From Mariniblastus sp. (GTDB lineage Bacteria; Planctomycetota; Planctomycetia; Pirellulales; Pirellulaceae), in NCBI GenBank assembly GCA_023300235.1, contig JALZWN010000125.1, positions 21,746-85,745 of the forward strand: a stretch of 64,000 nucleotides of DNA, in the 5' to 3' direction. Within the stretch, counting starts at the first letter, position 1. The number at the start of each line of letters is the position of its first letter. Both the position numbers and the translations under genes were made by a program. The notes below the pieces were generated by a model that was not told the DNA's origin, made no database searches, and worked only from the letters and a program-made list of their open reading frames with translations. Positions 27,627 through 34,567 of this stretch are shown here, piece by piece.

Positions 27627-27658
27627 AAAAAAACGCTCGCGGACAATACCACGAGCGT
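27627..27658 (-). terminator. Intrinsic terminator of tRNA-Gly
   Basis: ACGCTCG (27633-27639) pairs with CGAGCGT (27652-27658). On the minus strand the hairpin runs into seven T. It lies just after the tRNA 3' end. Confidence 0.8.
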
Positions 27659-27670
27659 TCCAATTCAGAG

Positions 27671-27743
27671 AGCGGGTGATCGGATTCGAACCGACGACAT
27701 TCACGTTGGCAACGTGACGCTCTAGCCACTGAGCTACACCCGC
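27671..27743 (-). tRNA. tRNA-Gly (anticodon GCC)
   Basis: 73 nt, cloverleaf intact. Acceptor GCGGGTG/CACCCGC, D-arm AGCTCAGTGGCTAGAGC, anticodon arm TCACG-TTGCCAA-CGTGA and T-arm with GGTTCGAATCC. CCA is not encoded. Confidence 0.96.
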
Positions 27744-28073
27744 ATTTTCAACCGTCTAGGACTTAAAACCCCTAAACTGCGAGGTCGGATTATAAGTAAC
27801 GATCCTTCCTTTGCAAGGGCTTTCTAGAACGTTATTTGCTCCAATCCACCCAAATCGTTTGAGTATTTTCGGCAGATTTTGTAGACTAGTTCATACGACT
27901 TTGCAAGTTTTGGCAAGAAAAACCAAGTCTAACAACCAATCGCCAGTCCCTCAGTTTCTTGTCGTCTAAAAATATGATCCGCTAATCAGGCCCGCAAACA
28001 CCTGATGCCACTTGTTACCAACCTCGGTTGCAGTGAAACAAGTGAAATTCCGTCTTAGTTGAAAGGCAGCGAT
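27744..28073. other. Divergent intergenic region between tRNA-Gly and the FHA gene
   Basis: About 330 bp with no ORF or hairpin of note. It should contain the tRNA promoter (minus) and the FHA-gene promoter (plus). Confidence 0.55.
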
Positions 28074-29036
28074 ATGCTCAACGCGAAATTAGTCATTGTT
28101 GGTGGCAAATCTAAAACCAAGGAAGTCAACCTAAAACTTCCCACCATCATCGGCCGTGGCAAAGAAGCCGACCTGACCATCCCACACGCTCTCGTCAGCC
28201 GATCACACTCGGAACTATTCGAACGAGACGGGCAACTTTGCGTCAAAGACCTGGGCTCGCTCAACGGGACTTTCGTCGACAACAAACGCATCGACACCGA
28301 ACAAATTCTCTCGCCCAACCAACTATTGACCCTGGGCAACATCACTTTTCGCGCCGTTTACGAAATCGACCAGTCCGCGAAGCCTACGCTACCCAATGTC
28401 CCGCTAGATACTTTACAAACGATCTTCGTCGACCCGGTCAACACCTCGAGCTCTAGCGACTCCGAACAAACCGTTGATGCCGACCCGGTCGTCGCCCCGA
28501 ACGTCGATCCAGCAATCAACCTTGATCAAGCCCCTGCTGCCCGCTCGACGATCAGCGAAATTGACTCATTCGATCCCGACGAAATTGGCTCACTAGACGA
28601 CGTAGACGCCGCCGAAAAAGCAGAACCAATCGCCGACAAACCAATACAGACCCTCAACAGCAAAAAAACGATCGTCCCACCCGCTCACCTAACTTTGCGC
28701 GATCAGCCCTCCCCCAAAAAGTCGCCGGCTAAAAAAACAGCAACGCCACCTGGCAACCAACCCGCCGCGGCCGACGCCCCAAGTAACCTTGGCCTGACTA
28801 ACCTTGTCGGTGAACCTTCCATTGCCCAACTAATCCCTCTTGATGTCGATCTCGATTTGGTAAAAAACAACGTCGCATCACCGGTAAGCTTCGTCGGAGA
28901 CCTCCAAACAGGCGAAGACGCTAACTCGCCGTCGATCGTTGATGACTTTCAAATCGATCTTGACTCCGGCGGCACTCCCAGTGCACGCGTTGACGAATCG
29001 CAACTCGGCTCGTTCTTAAAAAACCTGCCCAAATAA
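28074..29036 (+). CDS. FHA-domain protein with long acidic disordered tail
   Basis: 320 residues from the ATG at 28074, preceded by AAAGGC; a TTG five codons upstream is less likely. The FHA domain spans about 1-100 with the phosphothreonine-binding elements GRGKEADLTI, LVSRSHSEL and DLGSLNGTFV. The remaining 220 residues are rich in Asp, Pro, Ser and Ala and probably disordered, with no second domain. FHA domains read Ser/Thr-kinase signals. It lies 97 bp upstream of an ECF sigma-factor gene on the same strand, so it may connect kinase signalling to that sigma factor. Confidence 0.88.
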   Translation: MLNAKLVIVGGKSKTKEVNLKLPTIIGRGKEADLTIPHALVSRSHSELFERDGQLCVKDLGSLNGTFVDNKRIDTEQILSPNQLLTLGNITFRAVYEIDQSAKPTLPNVPLDTLQTIFVDPVNTSSSSDSEQTVDADPVVAPNVDPAINLDQAPAARSTISEIDSFDPDEIGSLDDVDAAEKAEPIADKPIQTLNSKKTIVPPAHLTLRDQPSPKKSPAKKTATPPGNQPAAADAPSNLGLTNLVGEPSIAQLIPLDVDLDLVKNNVASPVSFVGDLQTGEDANSPSIVDDFQIDLDSGGTPSARVDESQLGSFLKNLPK

Positions 29037-29133
29037 CACACCGCACGACAACCTTCGCAAAAACGACCTTCCCCAGCCAAACAAGCGAAGCCCCGTTCCG
29101 CCGATAGCAGACAGCACCAACCAGAAACCATTA

Positions 29134-29778
29134 ATGACGCGCAACCACGAAGTAGACCGCCTGCTAATCCGCCAAATTCGATCAGGAGAAACCGACGCCT
29201 GGTCCGAACTGATCGCTCGTTACGAAGGACGACTACTGGCCTTTGTTAACAGCCGACTCTCAAACCGCAGCGCCAGCGAAGACATCGTCCAAGAAGCGTT
29301 CGTTGGATTCCTGAACAGCTTGCCAAACTACGATGGCCGTCGACCGTTGGAGAGCTATTTGTTTTCCATCTGTGCCTACAAACTAACCGACCACATGCGT
29401 CGCGAAGGACGTCGCCCAAAAATCCCGCTATCGGCCGGATCCAGCGACACCAACGTGCAATGGCAACTGCCCGGACAAGACCGACCCGCCAGCAGCATCG
29501 CCCGCAGCGTCGAACGAAAAAAATTAGAAGAAGAATCGCTCACCGAAGCCATCGCCATTCAAGTAGAAAAGTGGCAGAAAAAAGCCGACTGGACAAAACT
29601 TAAATGCATCGAAATGCTAGTCGTCCGAGGCACTCCCAATAAAGTCGCCGCCGATGAACTCGGCATCACCGAACAACAAGTCGCCAACTTCAAATTCGAC
29701 TTTCTCTCTCGCTTACGTTCGCTCATCAAACGCCAAGGCCTCTCCGCCGAGGTGTTCCCAGAACTCTATGACGAGTAA
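29134..29778 (+). CDS. ECF-type RNA polymerase sigma factor
   Basis: 214 residues. Region 2 is clear (AWSELIARYEGRLLAFVNSRL..RSASEDIVQEAFVGFLNSL...LESYLFSICAYKLTDHMRRE). Region 4 is a weaker helix-turn-helix (KCIEMLVVRGTPNKVAADELGITEQQVANFKFDFLSRLR). The linker between them is longer than usual (about 100-145). No anti-sigma gene is adjacent; the FHA protein upstream is the only obvious regulatory neighbour. Confidence 0.88.
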   Translation: MTRNHEVDRLLIRQIRSGETDAWSELIARYEGRLLAFVNSRLSNRSASEDIVQEAFVGFLNSLPNYDGRRPLESYLFSICAYKLTDHMRREGRRPKIPLSAGSSDTNVQWQLPGQDRPASSIARSVERKKLEEESLTEAIAIQVEKWQKKADWTKLKCIEMLVVRGTPNKVAADELGITEQQVANFKFDFLSRLRSLIKRQGLSAEVFPELYDE

Positions 29779-29821
29779 GCCTCGCGATTGGCCGCAAGCC
29801 ACCCACGCAACCTCTAACCAA

Positions 29822-29932
29822 TTAACCCACGATCGGATCGGCTTTGATTTCCGAACCGACAATCGTAAGCACGAACAGAGTCGTGGCAATTCCGCCACCG
29901 AAAACAAGCACTTGAGTTAAGATCAAAAACAT
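29822..29932 (-). CDS. Putative 36-residue membrane peptide
   Basis: MFLILTQVLVFGGGIATTLF followed by a short hydrophobic stretch and a polar tail (VGSEIKADPIVG). The start at 29932 has a purine-rich site AAGGAATGGAG six bases upstream, which decides it over two in-frame ATGs further up. It is convergent with the sigma-factor gene. Single-pass peptides of this size are easily missed; coding status is uncertain. Confidence 0.4.
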   Translation of the reverse strand: MFLILTQVLVFGGGIATTLFVLTIVGSEIKADPIVG

Positions 29933-30487
29933 AGCGAACTCCATTCCTTTGTGATTTGGAAACCGCTGAGCGATTTGCCTTGAAGTTGCTGAGTGGCTTT
30001 TTGTAAAACCGCTGGCTTTCAAAATCAAGAGTCGCTCAATTGCGCTTCCGTTTTAATATCGAGTCGTCATGGGCTTGCGTTTTAAAAACCGCGAAGCCGA
30101 CTCGCTCGGTGAACACCTATAACGCAAGTACAGCGCCAAAGGTTCAGAACACTCCTGAAGTTTCTTCAACAAATCGATTCGCCTTGAAAAAACGCTTAAA
30201 CGCGATCGAATCCAACCGAACTAGCCGGCCCCGCCCGCTCATTGGCTCCCTAAAAACGCCATCAAACTGACGACGCTGTGGTCAAACCGACCTCATCCCG
30301 CTCGCCACATCTACCCCATTCGAATGTTAAAGTTTGCGGGTGTTCGAGTTTCTCCGGCCCCCCGTTTTAAGTTAAACGCTAGCTAACCGACCTGCCGAAT
30401 ACGTAGATTGCTCGGGTTCCCGCCGCACGAAATGTGGTTGCATGGAAAACGATCCAGTATGTTCTGCCCTTTGCGAGATACGATTCA
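29933..30487. other. Intergenic region, nothing identified
   Basis: About 550 bp with no credible gene, RNA or strong hairpin. It presumably carries the promoter of the secreted protein at 30488. Confidence 0.55.
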
Positions 30488-31726
30488 ATGCAACTAATTA
30501 GTAACCAGCTTCTAGCAAACGTTTCTCGCTTCGGTCTCGGAGTGGCAATCGTCGCCTCAACCTTTGCTGGCCAAGCAAGTGCTCAAGTCACCGCCAAAAT
30601 GACTGACATGGCACCTGTTTTAGCCAATCGCCTTGCGATCAGCCCAACTTCAGAACAAGCCATCGAAACGATCCACCGTTACGCGTTGGACCAATCGGGC
30701 AACCTAATCGGCCAAGTTACCGTGATGGGCGACAAGCCAAGCGGGCTAAGCGTTTACGCGATGCAAAACAGCGCTGTCGTTCACCAAGCAACGACCAACT
30801 CAATGGGCGAATTCACCATCACCACCGTCAAGCCTGGTCGATACTCGCTAGTCATCGCTGGCCGAAATCAACTGGCCGCACAAGGCATCATGGTCGATCA
30901 AACGGCCACCAAAGCGACCAAAGACTTCATCCAACTATCCACAATCCAGACTTCCTACCAAGGCGTTCAAGACTTGGTTGCGACCGCTTTGCCAAAAGAA
31001 ATTTCAATGACGCTGGGCAAAGCAGAAGGCGGACTCCAACAAGTTTCGGCGATGCTGTCTGACGCTCCAATCGCTCAGCAAGTTCGAATCATTAATGGAA
31101 ACATCAAAGGGCAAATCACCTCGTTGGTCAACGAAGAAAACATCACTGGCACAACCGTTCACTTGCTGCAAAACAGCAAGCCAGTTGCTCAAGTCGAAAT
31201 CGACAGCGAAGGCATGTTCACCATCCCAGACACTGAAGCTGGCGTTTACGACTTGGTTGCGACTGCCGATACAGGCATGGCCGCCATGCGAATCGAAGCA
31301 ATTGGCAACGACAACCCGATGAAAATGGTTTCCTTCGGCCAGCAAATTCCTACGGAACTGAACATTCCATTGGCCGAAGACTGCCCATGCAGCCAAGCCC
31401 AGTCAGTCGTCCAAGTCGACCAGCCGATTCCATCAAACGAGCCAATCGCGATGGAAGCTGCTTCTCAGAGCCCTGTTGAATACGCTTCCGAATCAATCGG
31501 CTGCGGCGGATCTTGCGGTGGTTGCTGTGGAGCAACAGGAAACTTTGCTAGTTCAACTGGCCGAGTCCTCGGTGCTCGCGGTGGAGCAACTGGATTCATC
31601 GGCAGAAGCAGCGGACTCGCTGGCAGTGCAGGCATCGGTCGCCTGCTAACCCTTGCCTCACTCGGCGGTGCAGTCACTGCACTTGCAGACGACGAAGATG
31701 CACCTGCTTCAAACGCAAGCAACTAA
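30488..31726 (+). CDS. Secreted protein with two carboxypeptidase-regulatory-like beta domains
   Basis: 412 residues from the ATG at 30488. The signal peptide ends VASTFAGQASAQ. Two prealbumin-like (CarboxypepD_reg-type) units are visible: NLIGQVTVMGDKPSGLSVYA...MGEFTITTVKPGRYSLVIAG, and NIKGQITSLVNEENITGTTVHL...EGMFTIPDTEAGVYDLVAT. A Cys/Gly-rich stretch (IGCGGSCGGCCGATG) and a Gly/Ala-rich hydrophobic segment close the protein. Such domains act as structural or adhesion modules. It ends at a strong terminator and is a single-gene unit. Confidence 0.78.
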   Translation: MQLISNQLLANVSRFGLGVAIVASTFAGQASAQVTAKMTDMAPVLANRLAISPTSEQAIETIHRYALDQSGNLIGQVTVMGDKPSGLSVYAMQNSAVVHQATTNSMGEFTITTVKPGRYSLVIAGRNQLAAQGIMVDQTATKATKDFIQLSTIQTSYQGVQDLVATALPKEISMTLGKAEGGLQQVSAMLSDAPIAQQVRIINGNIKGQITSLVNEENITGTTVHLLQNSKPVAQVEIDSEGMFTIPDTEAGVYDLVATADTGMAAMRIEAIGNDNPMKMVSFGQQIPTELNIPLAEDCPCSQAQSVVQVDQPIPSNEPIAMEAASQSPVEYASESIGCGGSCGGCCGATGNFASSTGRVLGARGGATGFIGRSSGLAGSAGIGRLLTLASLGGAVTALADDEDAPASNASN

Positions 31727-31830
31727 TCGCTTGCCCTGCAACCTTTTAGAACGACGCAGTTTCTGTTTTGTTGCGAAGCGCTGGGACAAGTAATCCGGTT
31801 CGACCGAACCATATCATTTTGCAAAACGAA

Positions 31831-31858
31831 AGCACCGGTAAATCGCCGGTGCTTTTTT
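31831..31858 (+). terminator. Intrinsic terminator of the secreted beta-domain protein
   Basis: AGCACCGG (31831-31838) pairs with CCGGTGCT (31846-31853), followed by six T. Confidence 0.88.
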
Positions 31859-31868
31859 GCTGCGCGGT

Positions 31869-32168
31869 GGAAGCCCGACGCGTTCGCGAGGAACCGATAG
31901 TCGCCTTTCACTCCGTGAAAGTAGCGCTACCTCCGGCGGACATTCGCAAAGCGGTTGGCTCTGAATGAACAGTGGTCTTGCCGTTTATCTCAAGAACTGC
32001 ACAGGAGTGACTGGATGAGAGATTTGTCGAGTGCACCTTAGCTTTGTAGGAATGCTGTCCTGCTTGTCCGTCCATGCAAACGCTTCTTTCACGAAGTGAA
32101 AGGCGACTATCTGCGCATGACTAAATGAACAAGCCGGTTAGCGGGGACCTGTGGAAATCCTCGCTAAC
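31869..32168. mobile_element. MITE-like dispersed repeat, copy A
   Basis: A non-coding block of about 300 bp, recurring at 52843 and 63337. Inner terminal arms at 31896-31921 and 32086-32111 are 26-bp inverted repeats (one mismatch), each containing the palindrome TTTCACTCCGTGAAA or its variant. Between the arms lie conserved segments such as GCTTTGTAGGAATGC and CCATGCAAACGCTTC. This copy ends with a further hairpin (32137-32147 with 32158-32168). It sits directly upstream of the retron. Confidence 0.75.
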
Positions 32169-32185
32169 ACGTCGGGCTACTCTTC

Positions 32186-32196
32186 ATAGGCCCTTA
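32186..32196. repeat. Left 11-bp inverted repeat flanking the retron
   Basis: ATAGGCCCTTA here is the exact reverse complement of TAAGGGCCTAT at 33390-33400. The pair encloses the candidate msr-msd RNA and the reverse transcriptase gene. Confidence 0.6.
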
Positions 32197-32277
32197 CTAA
32201 AATGCAAAACTGATTCCCTATAGCTATTACAACAAGATTGTATTGTGGCGCAAATTAATACTGCTAAAATCGATCCA

Positions 32278-32449
32278 AGTCTTGGTGGCGCAATGCGCAG
32301 GTCGATGTTTCGTCGACCGAGAACCCGTAGTGGCTCTAGATAGAACTGCAATCGTAAGCATCCGCTAACGATTGTCTTTGCAAGACTAACTACGAGAGAC
32401 TCCGACTGGATGTCTCTCGTAGATTTTCGTTGCTTACCCGACCAAGACT
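32278..32449 (+). ncRNA. Candidate retron msr-msd non-coding RNA
   Basis: This lies immediately upstream of a retron-type RT. AGTCTTGGT at 32278-32286 is the exact complement of ACCAAGACT at 32441-32449 and would form the a1/a2 stem closing the RNA, with a G directly after a1 as required for a branching guanosine. Inside are small hairpins (GCGCAATGCGC at 32288; GTCGA/TCGAC near 32302-32318), then an 11-bp stem with one mismatch (32349-32359 with 32364-32374), and a perfect 11-bp stem CTACGAGAGAC/GTCTCTCGTAG (32390-32400 with 32412-32422). The msr is likely the 5' part and the msd the 3' hairpins. Boundaries and branch site are inferred from pairing only. Confidence 0.55.
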
Positions 32450-32453
32450 AGCC

Positions 32454-33356
32454 ATGACACTGCTCTTTCGATTTCTTGCTTGGCTCTCACGACTCTTCGC
32501 TGGTGGACGAACCGTCAAAGAATTGGCTGCCCGAATTGGCGTTTCAATTGACGAACTTAAAAGCGTAGATCTCAGCTACCGACAAACCAGCATCCCCAAG
32601 AAGTCTGGCAAACGACGAAAACTCAACGTACCCAACGATGACCTAAAAGCGATGCAGCGCAGAATCTTGCACCGCCTGCTCAAAAAACTTCGCAGCCACG
32701 GCCTAGCAACGGGTTTCAAACCCGGCGTCTCTTTTGTTGACAATGCGAGATGCCATCAAGCACAAGCAGTTGTAATCCGCATCGACCTAGTTGACTTCTT
32801 TCCGTCGATCAAACGCAGTATGGTCCAGCACTACTTCCGCAAAATCGGATGGGGGCGCCAAGCCGCGAAACTTCTCTGCAAGCTGACGACACACAACGAC
32901 AGCCTGCCACAAGGTGCACCGACCAGCCCCATGATCAGCAACTTAGTTTGTTTTTTGATGGATATTCGTTTTTCTCTTATCTGCGATGAATACGACCTCA
33001 TTTACACTCGCTACGCCGATGACATCACTATTTCTTCGCACCACGAAAACGTTGATGTCCACCATGTCCTTTCTGAAGCACTTCGCATCATTCGCAGCTA
33101 CGGCTTCCAGCCACACTTTGGCAAAAAGTTTGACGTCCGCCGATCGCATCAACGCCAAATGGTCACAGGGCTGGTCGTCAACGAACGAGCCAATTTGACA
33201 CGAGAAAAAAGACGCTGGCTGCGCGCGGTTCAGCACCGAAAAAAGCTCGCCCAGGCGGGTGGTTACCTCGGCCCACGTCCGACGCTAACCGACGAACAAC
33301 TCGAAGGCTGGCGGAGCCTACAAAACATGATCGACCAAACGGTCGACATCGATTGA
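32454..33356 (+). CDS. Retron-type reverse transcriptase
   Basis: 300 residues from the ATG at 32454; the in-frame TTG at 32430 lies inside the a2 arm of the RNA and is rejected. An N-terminal helical segment (KELAARIGVSIDELKSVD) precedes RT motifs: SIPKKSGKRRKLNVP, RIDLVDFFPSI, LPQGAPTSPMISN (near 151) and the catalytic YADD (187-190). Two retron hallmarks are present: NARCH at 97-101 (the NAxxH motif of region X) and VTGLVVN (VTG at 237). It has no maturase or endonuclease domain, so it is not a group II intron protein. It copies the upstream RNA into msDNA. No effector gene is fused or adjacent on this strand, so this may be a stand-alone retron or use an effector elsewhere. Confidence 0.92.
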   Translation: MTLLFRFLAWLSRLFAGGRTVKELAARIGVSIDELKSVDLSYRQTSIPKKSGKRRKLNVPNDDLKAMQRRILHRLLKKLRSHGLATGFKPGVSFVDNARCHQAQAVVIRIDLVDFFPSIKRSMVQHYFRKIGWGRQAAKLLCKLTTHNDSLPQGAPTSPMISNLVCFLMDIRFSLICDEYDLIYTRYADDITISSHHENVDVHHVLSEALRIIRSYGFQPHFGKKFDVRRSHQRQMVTGLVVNERANLTREKRRWLRAVQHRKKLAQAGGYLGPRPTLTDEQLEGWRSLQNMIDQTVDID

Positions 33357-33359
33357 CAC

Positions 33360-33376
33360 CGCCATAGGCTATGGCG
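33360..33376 (+). terminator. Palindromic hairpin just after the RT gene
   Basis: CGCCATAGGCTATGGCG starts four bases after the RT stop. It is a compact 8-bp stem without a clear T-run, possibly the 3' end of the retron transcript. Confidence 0.5.
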
Positions 33377-33389
33377 CTCTAAAACCAAC

Positions 33390-33400
33390 TAAGGGCCTAT
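33390..33400. repeat. Right 11-bp inverted repeat flanking the retron
   Basis: TAAGGGCCTAT, partner of 32186-32196. The unit between the outer edges is about 1.2 kb. Confidence 0.6.
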
Positions 33401-33493
33401 CTCGCAATCTCTTAAGCGATGCCTCTTCTACTTTGTCGCGAAGTATTGGGATAAACAAAGATAAGCACTTACTTTTGCACCCGCCCCCCGCTT

Positions 33494-34414
33494 CTACTTC
33501 ACTAACACGCCTCCAATAAAACTCTCCAGCCGTCGCCAGTCTTCGACGACATGTCGTTTTTGCGACGCGTTGAAGTTGCTCACATTTCCGGCCTCGCGTG
33601 TGTAATGAAACGTCGCCAATTCAAGCGAGTCGCCACCAAAAGCCGCATGCATTCGCGTCGTATGCTTTTTGTGGTCATCGACAAACACAATCGCCTTAAA
33701 CGATTTCTTGGGCTCCATCCGCGCCAATAACGTTCGCAGCATATAACCTTTGTCCTGCCCCGCTGTCATGTAGATTCCACGAGCGTACGTTACCGGTCGA
33801 AGCTGATCTTTAAGCTTCCAAACAATCTCCGACGAAAGACCATGAGCGTCTGGATTCTCAGGATCAAAAGGCAAAAATCGCCCTCGCGATTCTTTGATAC
33901 GTGGAGCCGTTAACGAAAGGTCATAACCGTTTCGCTTCAGCTCTCTTTCAGTCGCGTCACGGAAACCATACCCTCGCGACGTCAACACAACCGTCGCCAA
34001 CCCCAACCGCTGAATCTCTGCCAAATGTTCCGGCAACTTCGGCTCCGGCGGATGCATCTTGCTCAACGCAAACAACGTTCCCTGCACCTCAAGCAGACCA
34101 TCAAAATCAGCCGCGACCAAATCCGCCGATGCAGGCTCATCTTTCAACAGCTCCGTTTGCCAGTTGTACCACTGGTCACTGCCCAGATCTTGATTCATCG
34201 CCAACAACGTATTGTCGACATCCAAAACAACCAGCACATCTTCAGCCGAATACTTTGCCGCCAACTCCTTACTCTTGTCAGCAACGTGCGAAAAATCTGC
34301 CGTCGTGTATGACGCTCTTGCCCCCGCCGCAACCGGCCGGGCCGTTTGAGCACGTGCAGACGCATTTAGAACAAGAATCAGGAAGAGCGACCAAAAGACA
34401 GATCTTGGCATCAT
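33494..34414 (-). CDS. Secreted DUF2608 / HAD-superfamily phosphatase-like protein
   Basis: 306 residues. The signal peptide is MMPRSVFWSLFLILVLNASARAQ. HAD motif I is intact (VLDVDNTLL), motif II is VVLTSRG, and the late acidic motif is IVFVDDHKKH. The overall pattern with QWYNWQ and GIYMTAGQDKGYML matches DUF2608, a HAD-like family seen in Legionella, Chlamydiae and planctomycetes. It is likely a periplasmic phosphohydrolase of unknown substrate. It is convergent with the retron RT and on the opposite strand, so it is not an obvious retron effector. Confidence 0.82.
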   Translation of the reverse strand: MMPRSVFWSLFLILVLNASARAQTARPVAAGARASYTTADFSHVADKSKELAAKYSAEDVLVVLDVDNTLLAMNQDLGSDQWYNWQTELLKDEPASADLVAADFDGLLEVQGTLFALSKMHPPEPKLPEHLAEIQRLGLATVVLTSRGYGFRDATERELKRNGYDLSLTAPRIKESRGRFLPFDPENPDAHGLSSEIVWKLKDQLRPVTYARGIYMTAGQDKGYMLRTLLARMEPKKSFKAIVFVDDHKKHTTRMHAAFGGDSLELATFHYTREAGNVSNFNASQKRHVVEDWRRLESFIGGVLVK

Positions 34415-34567
34415 TGAAAACCTCGAAGAACAAAACGCTTCATCGTAGAAAGTATCACCACGCGACTAAACCAATTGTACTGCCGGCTATCGGGATAAGC
34501 ACTAAGTGCATTCGCGGTTCTAAAAAGTCCTGACTGAAGCAACGGTCCTGTAAATACAACCTGCGAG

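Noticed and set aside
33494-34414. DUF2608 HAD protein as the retron effector
   Set aside because: It is on the opposite strand, convergent, and has a signal peptide, whereas retron effectors are co-transcribed and cytoplasmic or inner-membrane.
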